Below, piece by piece: positions 47,039 to 58,786 of a stretch of 64,000 nt of DNA (positions are counted from its first letter, which is position 1; every line of letters starts with the position of its first letter). The notes beneath the pieces were generated by a model that saw only the letters and a program-made list of their open reading frames with translations, was not told the DNA's origin and did no database searches. Made by a program: the position numbers and the translations under genes. Origin of the DNA: Hygrophila difformis. Taxonomy: Eukaryota > Streptophyta > Magnoliopsida > Lamiales > Acanthaceae. The stretch is taken from contig JAOANR010000005.1 in NCBI GenBank assembly GCA_030278955.1, positions 3,949,431 to 4,013,430 of the forward strand. The letters run 5' to 3'.

Positions 47039-47210
47039 TAACTAATCTTTCAATAAGGTCAAAGCATTTAGCCATGTTTGTTTTCTTTTTAATCATCGTC
47101 TTCCTTTTACGGGGTGTCCGTTCCGAGATAAAACTATACTTAAATCGTTCCCCAATATGTAAATCGAAACTTCAATATCAAAACTTGAAAATAGGAGTAA
47201 TACATAGATA

Positions 47211-47468
47211 CTACCTCCATAGCTCTAAGTTTCTCAGGTACAAACTTTTCACGCAGTTCAATGCATATTTTAAACCATTAACAACTCAAGATCGGTACAA
47301 CTAAAAATTCTAAAAATTCATTATTTAAAACTACAAGACGAGACGAATCCAACAAGATCCCACTTGGCTATATTTTAATTTGTCTAACTATGATAAAATT
47401 TAAGTCAAAGTGATGCACTGAACAGTAGCAAAAGTGAAACTGTAAGAAACTTATAGATAGGAAGGTAG
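47211..47468. mobile_element. Stowaway MITE
   Basis: CTACCTCCATAGCTCTAAG and TTATAGATAGGAAGGTAG ends. 258 bp, noncoding. Confidence 0.8.
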
Positions 47469-47469
47469 T

Positions 47470-48257
47470 ATAAAAATAAATCACACGGAAAAATATTTAT
47501 CGTGAAATTCAACTAAACATAAACATTAATTGATCAAACTCGCAAAGATTACACGTAAACATTTAAACATAAAAATAAACCAAATAAAACATTTATCCAA
47601 AATTCAACTAATCATAAATATAAACATTCATAATAACATCAATAATTGGAATTTAACATTATCATAAACCATCAAACCATATAAAACATTCAACCCAAAC
47701 TCCTAAATTGAAATGAAGAAATTAAAAATAAGAAAAGAAAATAGATATGGAAAAAAAAGGAGAACATTTAATTAATTATATAATTTATAGTATTTCTTTA
47801 CATACCTATATATGTAACCCAATTTTTGGAGTTCAAGACAGAGAGCAGGAGAAGCAAGCATTATACATGTCCCCTCTCCAGGCCACCATAAAATTTTTTA
47901 GGTTTAAGTTTTTCTCGGTTGAATCGGAAATGTTTCATCATCCTTTAATATAGTTATATTGTAAAAATAGAGACATGGAAATTGTAACACACAGAGAAAT
48001 GTGCACTTTTTTTTTAAAGGCCTGAGATCGGGTACATTTATGGAAGTATTGAACATTGTTATTATATTGGCCTTAGATTTCATGGACTGATTGACGGGCC
48101 AACATAGTCCATTTTTATGAAATGCTTGATGGGCCTTAGAGCCAATTGGGCTGAAATATTTACCAATTGTATTGCAAATGAAATACTCAAATACTCCTAT
48201 TCCTATATTCCCTTCGTGACATGTCCCTTACCAATGTCCGTGCCCATAAAAAAGATA
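47470..48257. other. Intergenic DNA, nothing identified
   Basis: AT-rich with loosely repeated ATAAACATT phrases. No gene or terminal repeats recognised. Confidence 0.4.
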
Positions 48258-48265
48258 CTTCTTCC

Positions 48266-48308
<43 letters not shown>

Positions 48309-48553
48309 CAGTTAGCTACATTTGATATTTTGTTACTGTTCACTCATATACTTTGACTTAACGTTTTATCATGGTTATATAAGTTAAAATATAGTCAAGT
48401 GAGAACTTTTTAGATTCGTCTCGTCTTGTAGTTTTTAAATATCAAAGTTTTGGAATTTTTACTTATACCGAATTTGAATTATTAATGGTTTAAAATATGC
48501 ATTGAACTACGTGCTAGGTGGGTACGTAACAATCTTTAAAAAAACAGAGGGAG
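48258..48553. mobile_element. Stowaway MITE with expanded T-run
   Basis: CTTCTTCCGTTTTTT and AAAAAAACAGAGGGAG ends with TA flanks. A ~40-base T-run adjoins the left end. Confidence 0.75.
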
Positions 48554-48788
48554 TATGTGTCATTGTGTCCTATTCAGACATTTTGTAATCATTGCTACCA
48601 TCAACACTAGTTTACAAGTTTAAGTATTTTTATATATGCTGATTTTTCTGATTTAACAATAGTTTAATTCTATCTGGTGACTCCCTAGTAGATGACAAAA
48701 AAAAAAAAAAAAAATCAAATCTTGTGTTTCTGGATTGTGATTTTAACTGCAGTCGAATCAATTTGATCTATTATTGCACTAAATAGTA

Positions 48789-49279
48789 CTTCCTCCGTCC
48801 CGTGAATTGTAGCTCGTTTCTTATTGGCACAATAATTTGTGTGGTGGAATAAAGTGGAGTTTAGTGGTTAAAGTGATGTGTGTATTTGTGTTTAAAATTT
48901 TAATAAATTTTAACTTTCTTTATGTTTAAATTTGAAAAAATATTATTGTAATAATTTAATTAGAGAAAAATATTTAAATATGGTCTTGTTAGAATCATCT
49001 AAACGTCTAGATTTAGAATATATATTTTATATAATTTTTATTTGTACAAATTTTAAAATATGAAGAATTAAAGAAATGCAATGGATTTTGTGTAAAAAAA
49101 TAAAAGTGTATTGGGAGTTGTGCAGAATAGTAAAAATCATTACTTTTAATGGGATTTTAAAACCATTAAAATTCTAATCATATTTATATTAATTAAATTT
49201 ATCTAAAAAGAAAAAGTGGTCATAATTTGTGGGACAGCCCAAAGAGGAATATGAGCCATGATTATTGGGACGGATGGAG
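48789..49279. mobile_element. Stowaway-like element, 491 bp
   Basis: CTTCCTCCGTCCCGTGAAT and ATTATTGGGACGGATGGAG ends with TA flanks. Longer than usual for the family; noncoding. Confidence 0.65.
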
Positions 49280-49549
49280 TAGTACTCATGAAGGGACTAA
49301 AATAAACCCCAATAAATAAATAATAAATAAAAATGCCCCAATGTATGTTCATAATTAGTATAGAGTAGTGTCCCCTGTGCAGACAAGTAATGATAGAATA
49401 TGTCAATATGAGAATAAGAGTGGTCCAATGGTCCGCATGCATATCAAACACACCCCCCGGACAAAGATAACTACCAAAACCCTCAATTTTATCTTGTCTT
49501 GTCTTTTTATTTTTAATTAATCTTTTTTTGTATTTATCATTAAAATATA

Positions 49550-50777
49550 GAAAAAAAGGATAAATAGGTCCTTTTTCTTTTCAAAAAATTCAAATCAGTC
49601 CTTTTTCTATTTTATTACCAAAACAGTCCTCTACAAATGCTAATTATGTTCAAATCAGTCATTTTTTCACTAATTATATTCTAATTGCTGACGTGGCAAG
49701 GGTTTTAATTTAAACCTGACACGTGTGCATAATATTAGTCATTTTTCTTTTATCTTTTGCCAATTCAGTCCTAAACTTTTATTTTGTTCTATTTAGTCCT
49801 CTACCCCAATCACTCATTTTTATATTAATTGGCCTCAAACCTTTCAAATTATTTCATTTTAGGCCCTGAATCTTAAATTTTTTATTATTACTAATCCATT
49901 TATCAAATAAATGCACAACATACTTCCATAAATAAAATTAAACACCAAACCTCATATATTGGGTTCGACTGCTTTGTTATCGGGTCTTTCAAGTACCGGA
50001 ATTTTACGGACTCTTTCTAATAACCACTCAACCGCAACTGATTGTTCATTGGTTTTGGTTTCCTTCAGTAACAATCAACAGAATCTTACTTTGCGTCCTA
50101 CCTTAGGATGTAGCAATATTTGAGTAAATGATTTAACTTGAATTTTTGGAAGGTTATGGATACAGGAAGCCTTGGTTTTATTGAAAAATATTAATATTAT
50201 TAAAAATATTAAAAAAATAGCCTGAATTTTATTGTCCACAAAATATGATTGTGCTGATTGTTGCTGAAGGAAACCAGAACCAATGAACCATCGTTACGGT
50301 CGGGTGGTTAGACAGAGTCCGTAAAATTCGGAACTTCGAAGACCCGGTAACAAGGCGGTCAAACCCAATGTATGAGGTTTGGTATTTAATTTTATTTACG
50401 GAAGTATGTTGGGCATTTATTTGATAAATGTATTAGTAATAATAAAAAATTTAAGGTTCTGGGCCTAAAATGAAATAATTTGAAAGATTTGAGGCCAATT
50501 AATATAAAAATGAGTGATTGGGGTAGAGGACTAAATAGAACAAAATAAAAGTTTAGGACTGAATTGGCAAAAGATAAAAGAAAAATGACTAATATTATGC
50601 ACACGTGTCAGGTTTAAATTAAAACCCTTGTCACGTCAGCAATTAGAATATAATTAGTGAAAAAAGGACTGATTTGAACATAATTAGCATTTGTAGAGGA
50701 CTGTTTTGGTAATAAAATAGAAAAAGGACTGATTTGAATTTTTTGAAAAGAAAAAGGACGTATTTATCATTTTTTCC
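49550..50777. mobile_element. Second complete palindromic MULE-type element
   Basis: A 10-bp duplication, TTAAAATATA, lies at 49540-49549 and 50778-50787. The left end GAAAAAAAGGATAAATAGG and right end CGTATTTATCATTTTTTCC are inverted, and the arms (about 49550-50130 and 50220-50777) are inverted copies, leaving a loop of under 100 bases. No coding capacity. Unrelated in sequence to the MULE at 27449-28627. Confidence 0.88.
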
Positions 50778-51120
50778 TTAAAATATAGATAAACCAAGTC
50801 TTAAACTAAAGAAACTTGTGTATATAGTATTAGTATATAGGAGGTAGGGGTATCAATATAATTTAATTTACATTGCATTATGAAGGCTTTTAAGCTGTGC
50901 TACATATTTGCATTGTTAATTGTTATCCGGGTTTTATATTTGTTAATTGAATCCCCTTGGAACTTGAAATTTTGTTTATTTCTCTATGTATTTATTCATT
51001 TTAATTTTCAATAAAAATGTTAAAATTGCTTTTCCCCATTTTTCTTTTATGTACATTCTCAAATAATTAGATGGTTATAATTTTTTTTAGAGGAGACATT
51101 AAAAGCCCCTAGTGCAAAAA

Positions 51121-52595
51121 ATGTCTGGGATGGAACCTCCCCTCGGTTCTCTCCCTTCTCCCCCTTAACTCCATCATCGCCGTCTACGTCGAATACCTTC
51201 CACTTTGCAGGAAAACAAGCAATATTATTCCGTGACATGGTTATAGCAGGAAGGGAAGCTGCTCCTTCCCCACCAATTGACGACCCTACCAATGGAAATC
51301 TGGTGCAACTGGACTTCTTGGATGGAAACAGATTGAAACCACGGATCACCCTGGATCCCTTACTCCACAAATGATTGTGCAAGCCTTATGAGGACGCACT
51401 GATTATCTCAGTCTTGGGTAAGAGAGTTGGCTATCTGGCCTTGTTTGACAGACTTAAGAAAATGTGGAAGTTGCAGAATAGCTTTCATATGGTGGATATG
51501 GATGCAGGCTTCTACTTGGTTAAGTTTGATAGAGAGGAAGACCGCTCTAAAGTTTTGAAGGAAGGTCCTTGGATGGTGTTAGGGAGCTATCTCACGGTAT
51601 GTCCATGGCGCCCTAACTTCATAGCTGATGATGAAACACCCAAGAAAACAGTGGTATGGGCTAGATTTCCGGGACTTTGTTTTGAGTTTTTTGATGAGCT
51701 ATTTCTTACCAAGATGGCAGCTGGATTGGGAACTCCAGTCCGGGTTGACGCCTTGTCGAAAGGAGCGAATCGTGGAAAATATGCTCGTGTGTGTATGGAG
51801 ATCGATTTAAATCTTCCATTGGTGTCTAGTATCTTGATAGAAGATCGGTGGCACAAAGTGGCATACGAAGGCTTACACTTGTTGTGTTCTAAGTGTCATA
51901 GGTATGGCCACACCAACGCTGGATGCCCCATCAGTCTGGTGGACGCTGTCACCCCTGCTCCGGCGAAGGCAGATTCCGGGGAGGCCAGGACCGTGGGCGA
52001 GAGTACTGAGGACAGATCGAACTCTGCAAAAAGGGAGTTTGACCTTATAGCAGAGGGAAAAACAGACAAGCAAGACAAAAAAGACAACTCTGATGGCAAG
52101 AGTCAGGGAACGGAGCAAGAGGGAAACACTAATATGGAAAGTGATGAGGCAGAATCTGAGGATTAGTATTTGACTCAGAAGGATAGCACACATAAGGCAA
52201 GTCACGAGAAAACATTAGAGGTGCACGGCACACATCTTGATAATCCTCCCCAACCAAGTGGCGATGAGTGGATCCAGGTCGTAAAAAAGAAACCTAATGG
52301 ACTGAGGAAAATGGCTGGGCCGAACAAGAATTACATTGGGCCAAAGAAATCCGAAGGAAAGGAAAATGATTCCCCCACATCCAATAAGAAAATGAGCCAA
52401 TTCAATACTAAAGGTAGGAAGGACAAGGACCTTCTATGGAATAAGATAAAAGACATTCGGGCCAAGGCCCAGGAGGAGGCCCTCAATGCCAATATCCTTA
52501 AGAAGGCTTCAACGTCTAAAAGAGCTCGAATCTCTAAGATAGAAGGAGTGTCGAAATTGCAGATTCTGGAAAAGCCTAAAACACCGGGGGAATAA
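51121..52595 (+). pseudogene. LINE ORF1 (DUF4283 / zinc knuckle), broken
   Basis: RNA-binding first protein of plant L1 elements. The start at 51121 (MSGMEPPLGS) is followed by a frameshift within about 50 bases and a TGA at 51372-51374. The best part, 51375-52166, carries the DUF4283 fold (GFYLVKFDREEDRSKVL, GPWMVLGSYLTVCPW) and a CCHC knuckle, CSKCHRYGHTNAGC. An in-frame TAG at 52164-52166 separates a lysine-rich tail (GDEWIQVVKKKP) that continues in the same frame to 52595. Confidence 0.85.
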
Positions 52596-52713
52596 CTAAG
52601 TGAATATCTGGGGAATTGCAAGAACAAGGATGGCTCTAATGCCATGCAATCCTAGGAAGGTAATTTTTTACTTCTTGCTAGTAATCAGCCTGTCTCCTCA
52701 TAAATTTTTGTTT

Positions 52714-54236
52714 ATGGATTTGAAAAACCTAAAAATATTAGTGTGGAATGTCGGAGAAATAAGGAATAAGGTTACCAAGAGATGTCTTCAGGATAACATC
52801 AGGATAGCCAAACCGGAGTTGATTGCTATTTTGGAGCCGCAAATTAAGTATGATCAGGCTTCCAATTTCTTTTTGAAAGAGGGATTTACCCCTTTATCAA
52901 TCTAAGAAACGGTGGGAAGAGCAGGGGGATCTGGATTCTATGTAGGATCAGGATTCAGATAGATGTTCAGGTCCTCCATACTCATTTTAGATGCATTACT
53001 GTTCGTTTATCCCAAGATACAGTATTTTGGCATCTGACTATTATATATGCTTCTCCTAAGTATGAGGAAGGGAGAGGTAATTGGGATCAGATTAGACTTT
53101 TAAGTGATTCTATTGACGGAGCTTGGGCGATTGTGGGTGACTAGAATCAAATTACTTCTTGTAATGAAGTCAAGGGAGGGCTCTTTAATGTGCAAAGAGC
53201 GGACGAACTCACATCTTTGTTCTATGATTGTGCGTTATCCAACATTAACACCACCGGTAGTGGCTTTACTTGGTCCCGTCCTATGGGGGAGGGACACAAG
53301 ATATTTAAACGTTTGGATAGAGGGATGTTGAATGAAGAATGGGTGACACTATTTCCTTTGGGGCATATACATGTGTTGCCTAGGGTCGGCTCAGACCACG
53401 CCCCTCTAGTTCTCAATTGCGGTGGGAAACCACCAGTACAAGACATGCAATTTCGTTGGGAAGCAGCGTGGGCAACGGATGGGAGATATAAGAGCTTGAT
53501 TGAGAATGAATGGACTGGAGAAAATCTGAGCTCTAATCTGGACAGGGTCCAAAAGGCGTCCGTTGAGTTTAATAAGACGAACGTTGGGAACCTTCACTGG
53601 AAGAAAATTAAAATCAGAAAAAGGCTTGATGGCATTTCTCGTACGCTGGAGAATGTCGACTCCGTGAGGCTAAGGTTGTTGGAGCAGGAGTTAACACAAG
53701 AATATCATCATATCCTCCATCAGGAAGAGATTAAATGGTATCAGAGGGCGAAAGATAAATGGGTGAAGTTTGGTGACCGAAACACGGCATACTTCCACGC
53801 CAAAGCTAAAATGAACAGGCATAGGAGCAGAATCCACGGGATTCACATCCATGAAGGATCCTAGACAGAGGATGAGAAGGAGATGAAATTAGCAGCTAGA
53901 GGTTTTTATATGAAACTATATGAAGCATCTTTAGCTCCAATTCAGGAGGAAGAGGATATCAATGTTGATACTATACACTTGCCCAAGCTCGATGGCATAT
54001 CCAGGGAGGAAAAAGAGAGAATTAACGAGGATGTCTCCATTTCTGAAGTTAAAGATGTTGTGGCTAGCATCAACCCTCTTTCGTCTCTAGGACCGGATGG
54101 CAATCCAGGGTGGTTCTATAAACTTTTCTGGGATATTACTGGCCCTTCAATTCATGAATTTGTTCGACAAGCTATCTCCAGGGGAGAATTTCCAATGAGC
54201 ATTTCCAAGGCGCTCCTGTGCCTCATTCCGAAGGTC
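52714..54236 (+). pseudogene. LINE ORF2 endonuclease and start of reverse transcriptase, broken
   Basis: The endonuclease begins MDLKNLKILVWNVGEIRN, keeps the LEPQIK glutamate segment and the GSDHAPLVLN histidine motif, and has TAG (53142-53144) within the GDxN motif. A frameshift lies near 52900 and another TAG at 53862-53864. A linker with WVKFGDRNTAYFHAKAK, diagnostic of plant LINEs, leads to the first reverse transcriptase motif (LSSLGPDGNPGWFYKLF) and ends at ALLCLIPKV. The catalytic YxDD region is missing. Confidence 0.88.
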
Positions 54237-56294
54237 TGATGCACCCTGTGAAACCACATTTAAATAAGCTTAAATTATGATAAAATGAACCTAAATTGCA
54301 TGCATGAGACCCTATTTTATTGCTTTTTAGTGTACATTTCATGTGATGTGTAAATATTAATAAGACTGATTAAATTGAGCTTATTTGAGTTCAATTTACC
54401 TTGTTTTATGCTTTTTAATAAGACTTTGGCAATTCTAATACATTGCAATGATGTTTCAGGCATTAAAATGAAGAAAGAAAGATGTTCGGAGGTCGAAGGA
54501 TGCAAAATTCGGAATTTTCAACACTGGAAGGCTCCAGAATGCGCCACATAGGCATGGCGGCGCATAAAAATGCTCTCCAGCGCCATTTTATGCGCCACTT
54601 CAACACGGGAAAATTTCGGATGGAAGAAGCTTCAGGATGCGCCAGCTCTTCTTGGCGGCGCATAAAAAGCCATTCAAGCGCCATTTTTTGCGCCGAGGTC
54701 AAATTTTAGGAAATTGTCAGAATGCACCGCTTCTTCTTGGCGGCGCCTGAAACCACCTTGGAGCGCCACTTTTTGCGCCGTTTTGGAAAATTCGGAAAAT
54801 CAGCGTATGCGCCAGTGCTCTTTGGTGGCGCCTAAAACCCTCTCCGAGCGCCATTTTATGCGCCATCGTCGCGGTTGAGCAGTTTCTTAACCTCCCGAAC
54901 TCGGTTTTAAACACCGTTTTCTTCATTTCTTCGAGAACCAGACTGAAAAATTCGAAGAAAAACACTCTGAAATCATCTGCAAATGGGAGAAGAAGGCCGG
55001 AAACACAAATCCATGCCGGAGGAATGCATCAAGGACACTGTTCTGGGCGTGTTCTTCCTATTCTAGGTGTTGCCTTTCTTTTTCCTGCTTTGTAATGAAT
55101 TGAATTTGCCTTTAAAAGTAATCTGCTATCATGTTTTTAATTTGTAGACGGATTTCTGTAATGTTCGTGTTAGAAGTGTTCTAGAACGGGAGTTCAGAAT
55201 CACTTTGAAGTACGAATTCATCTTTTATGGAAGTATATAATATGTCGATGCTTTATTCTGAAATCTGGAATTCTGATTAATATGTTTTTAATCGATGTTC
55301 TGTGTTTAGGAATAAGAATCTGATATTTCTGATCGCTTAAACTGGATAAATTTGTTATAAGGTTAGATTCTGTAATAGGATTGTATGTCAGATGCCTGCA
55401 AATTGATCGAGAATTCATGTTTTCATCAAATCTGTTATCTGAAATGTTAATCTGCTAAGAAATATAATTGATCGATCAATCTGTATAATCTATTTTTAGT
55501 AATCTGGCATTAATTCTAATTTATCTGCATTTTAATATTACTTAAATCCAGTTTACCATGTTTTGCTATTATTTTACCATAATTGTTAAATTATTTACAC
55601 TATTCTGCATAATTAAATGTTAGAATCTAATTTTATAAATTCTGCTTTGCTAAATCGGGATATAAAAAGTGGAATTAGTATTTTAGTACCGGAATTGGGA
55701 ATAAATTGCATTATAAATAGATTCTAGCATGTGCACAATGATTTGGGAAATGAAAAGTGCCTATTAATTACTATAGGAAAATTTGTAAGCTTGGGAAAGA
55801 TTCAAATTTAAGCCTAGAATAATGATTGCAGAATGTTAGATAATTTAACCAACTTCCATGAAATCTGTCTAAGCAAAATTTGTTTATTAGCAGATTATAA
55901 TATTTTTAATCTTTATAAAATAATTAATTTTAAGAAATTGATTTTTAGAACATTGAGAAATGTCAAATTATTACACAATTTCTATTTCATATAAAGATGG
56001 CAATATTTAAAATATTACGAGCATCTCCCATTTATATCCTTATTAAATATAATTTTAATTTGCTTTATTTTAAATTTAATGTCACTATTTTTAATTAAAT
56101 CACCATTAGAATTAATCAAAATCTTTTTAAATATATTAAATATAATTAATGAACTTAAGAACAATTAAAATTTCTCCAGAATGAAATAATATTCTGAAAT
56201 TCCCTGTGGATTCGACCCGGTATTCACCGGTTTTTATTACTTGATGACAACCATCCGCTTGTGGTAAAATATGAGTAGTGAAAATCACCCATCA
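54237..56294 (+). repeat. Athila-like 5' LTR
   Basis: Begins TGATGCACCC and ends CACCCATCA, with TGATG/CATCA inverted tips. The second LTR is not in the window, so the left edge is set by the break in the LINE frame and the right edge by the primer site two bases later. Confidence 0.75.
54541..54893. repeat. Four-copy GCGCC hairpin repeat in the LTR
   Basis: Units start at 54541, 54639, 54724 and 54809 (spacing 98, 85, 85). Each has GCGCCA, then TTGGCGGCGC, then GCGCCATTTTATGCGCC, which are mutually complementary, so every unit can fold. Confidence 0.88.
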
Positions 56295-56296
56295 AG

Positions 56297-56319
56297 TTTT
56301 TGGCGCCGTTGCCGGGGAA
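56297..56319 (+). promoter_or_regulatory. Athila-like primer-binding site
   Basis: TTTTTGGCGCCGTTGCCGGG lies two bases after the LTR end. TGGCGCCGTTGCC is the well-known tRNA primer match of plant Athila/Tat-type Gypsy elements. Confidence 0.8.
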
Positions 56320-56424
56320 TTTGTTGTGAATTTTTAATTGTTTTTAGTTTATTAATTTAAATCTATTAAGTTAAATATTAATTTAACTGTTACTTATTTT
56401 ATTTTATTTTATTTTATACTTGCA

Positions 56425-58071
56425 GTGCGAAGCAAACAAGCAGAAATAACTTATGATCCTGAAATTGAGCGTACTCTTAGAGCTATTAGATTAGGAAAAC
56501 GTAGGAGACCAGCTCAGTTGGAAATTTTAATTAATTCATCCTCTGATGAAGAAAACTATTCTCCAATGACTGGAGTTTCAACAATTCAAACTAATCAATT
56601 AGTTGCTCAGTTCAATAGGTTAAACATGGCAGCGAATAATAATGATAATCAGGGTAATAACGGAGGTAACGGTGGCGATTTGGAGCACGATGATCAAGCT
56701 GAAATGACCATTGAAGAACACTTACAAGGAACTAGTGGAAATCTGCTTAATAGAACTCCTAGGCCTGATGTAGATGCTTTAAGCTTTACCCTTCAGCCTG
56801 CACTAATCACTATGGTTCAAGCTAATCAATATAATGGATCACCTACGAATGATGCTGTAGAACACATAAGGAACTTTCTGGACTATTGTGACACGGTGAA
56901 AATAAATGGTGTTACTAGTGATGAAATTAAGTTGAGATTATTCTCGTTTTCACTCAGAGATAAGGCTAAAACTTGGTACAACTCACTTCAATTAAGGGAT
57001 GTCACTACTTGGGATAAAATGTTAGAAGCTTTCTTAGAACAATTCTTCCCACCATCTAAGGTTATTGATTTGCAAGAAAAAATCAAAGAATTTGTGCAAG
57101 ATGAGGGTGAAACTTTACTTGAAGCATGGGATAGATATAACACTTTATTGGCAAGATGCCCGAATCATGGCTTTGAAGATTGGCAGCAGATGCACTTCTT
57201 CTACAATGGGTTGATTGATCATTGGAGGAACTTGTTGGATGCAGCAGCTGGAGATTCGTTTCTGTCTATAGGGCCCTCTAGAGCTAAGGAAATCATAGAG
57301 AAAAAGATTTCTAATATGAAAAAAATTCCTGGTAAGAAAAATGCTAGAAATAAAACAAAAGGGGGAATCTATGAGGTAGAAAAGGCAGTTGCTATAGATT
57401 CTAAGTTAGATGCTTTGATGAGGGAAGTTTCTACGCTTAAGAAAGGTCAAGCTAAAGTTGTGAGATGCGGTATTTTTCATGGACCTCACGAGTCATCAGC
57501 TTGTCACTTGCTTGATCAAGGACTTCAAGAGACTATGCAGTGTGAAGGGACTGAGGAGCAAGTGGAAGATGTGAACTACATGGGAAATAGACAGCAAAAC
57601 TACAACCAAAACCGTCCTCAAAATCAAAACTTCTATCCAAATCAGAATTCCCAATTTCAACAAAACACCTATCCACAAAACAACCGTCAATCTTATCCAC
57701 AAAACCAAAATCAAAATTACCCAAATCAAAATCCAAATCAAAACCAGAATTTTCAAAATCAAAATCAAAACTATAATCAAAACAGAAATCAGAATCAACC
57801 TTTTTACCCTAACCAACAACCTAGAAACTTTCAACCTCAACAACAGCTGCAACAAAATCAAGTGAGTGATGAAGTTAATTTAAAAGAGTTAATGAGCACA
57901 ATCGTGTCTCAACAACAAACAATTCAGCAAATGCAAGCCTCAATGAGAAATTTAGAAGTACAAGTTGGTCAAATTGCTAGGGACACTTCAAATAGACAGC
58001 AAGGAACACTACCAAGCATGCCTGATCCTAATCCAAAAGAGCAATGTAAAGCAATCACTTTAAGAAACTAA
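56425..58071 (+). CDS. Athila-like Gag protein
   Basis: A 548-codon open frame, the longest in the window. The Retrotrans_gag core lies at about residues 140-290 (HIRNFLDYCDTVKINGV, LRLFSFSLRDKAKTWYNSL, WDKMLEAFLEQFFP). A degenerate zinc-knuckle-like CGIFHGPHESSAC follows, with Phe in place of the second Cys. Residues ~388-480 are extremely Asn/Gln-rich, and a short heptad-like segment (QQQTIQQMQASMRNLEVQ) comes next. The frame opens at GTG after TTGCAG, so the true start is uncertain. TAA at 58069-58071 may be the end or a premature stop, because KELPNPYPSLDDP-type coding continues in frame to 58224, where the next element cuts in. Confidence 0.8.
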   Translation: MRSKQAEITYDPEIERTLRAIRLGKRRRPAQLEILINSSSDEENYSPMTGVSTIQTNQLVAQFNRLNMAANNNDNQGNNGGNGGDLEHDDQAEMTIEEHLQGTSGNLLNRTPRPDVDALSFTLQPALITMVQANQYNGSPTNDAVEHIRNFLDYCDTVKINGVTSDEIKLRLFSFSLRDKAKTWYNSLQLRDVTTWDKMLEAFLEQFFPPSKVIDLQEKIKEFVQDEGETLLEAWDRYNTLLARCPNHGFEDWQQMHFFYNGLIDHWRNLLDAAAGDSFLSIGPSRAKEIIEKKISNMKKIPGKKNARNKTKGGIYEVEKAVAIDSKLDALMREVSTLKKGQAKVVRCGIFHGPHESSACHLLDQGLQETMQCEGTEEQVEDVNYMGNRQQNYNQNRPQNQNFYPNQNSQFQQNTYPQNNRQSYPQNQNQNYPNQNPNQNQNFQNQNQNYNQNRNQNQPFYPNQQPRNFQPQQQLQQNQVSDEVNLKELMSTIVSQQQTIQQMQASMRNLEVQVGQIARDTSNRQQGTLPSMPDPNPKEQCKAITLRN

Positions 58072-58778
58072 AAGGAATTACCCAATCCTTACCCTTCCTT
58101 AGATGATCCAGAGGTTTTAGCTGATGCTATAGAAGATCAAAATGAGGATACAGAGAAAGAAAGTCAGTATAAAAACACTGATGAGCCTAAGGAGAGTGAG
58201 AAACTTCAAGTTGAACAAGATAAGTGTAATACCCGAGAATTTTGCAACATAAAATAAATAAATAAAATAAATAAATAAATATAATAAACATGATAAATGA
58301 ATAAAGAATCATAGAAGATGAGAAATGGAATTTAAATTAAAAAAGAAAATAAAATTCCGAAAACCCGAGAAGCCGAAGACAATTTAATCGAATGAATGGG
58401 TACACGGGGACCCGACACCGATAGACTCAATAACTCGAGTCCAAATATAAATTTAGGTCCGAATAAAATTAAGATAGGAAATCGGAGCCCGAAGATACCC
58501 CGGAAATCGGAATCGGGGAACATAGAGGGATAGAAGTCCGAAAGAGAGGAGGAAAAGCGCGACGGATCGCACGACCCGCCCGGACCGGAGTCCAGGCGTG
58601 AGTGGCGCGCTGGCCGCGCGGTTGATGGCCTAAGACCGCGCCACGACCGCGCCACTCTGGCAGCAACAAACCAAGCGAGATTTTCTCGCCCGAACGCGGA
58701 TTTTTCGACTTTCGGTTGAACATCTCTCGACCCAAGACCCTTGGGGTCAGATCTTGGACGCCCTAGGTCTTAGATATC

Positions 58779-58786
58779 TATAAATA
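58779..58786 (+). promoter_or_regulatory. LTR TATA box
   Basis: TATAAATA in the context CTATAAATAAGACC. The same context (CTATAAATAAGACTC) marks the Copia LTR promoter at 14111. Transcription would start about 30 bases downstream. Confidence 0.6.

Larger units (their letters stand above)
51090..54236 (+). mobile_element. LINE retrotransposon, 3' part removed by insertion
   Basis: ORF1 (51121-52595) and ORF2 (52714-54236) are in the order typical of plant L1-type LINEs. It stops inside the reverse transcriptase, exactly where the LTR of the next element begins (54237). The remainder presumably lies beyond the window. LINEs are usually truncated at the 5' end; this one keeps its 5' coding region. 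Confidence 0.85.
54237..58224 (+). mobile_element. Athila-like Gypsy retrotransposon, 5' portion
   Basis: A 2058-bp 5' LTR, the primer-binding context TTTTTGGCGCCGTTGCCGGG and an Athila-like gag are present. Another LTR element inserted at 58225 cuts it off after gag. Pol and the 3' LTR lie outside the window or are lost. It sits inside a LINE. Confidence 0.85.

Noticed and set aside
58332..58735. Minus-strand frames in the LTR, repeated at 63056-63453
   Set aside because: They lie in the GC-rich LTR leader, antisense to the element, and recur only because the LTR is repeated.
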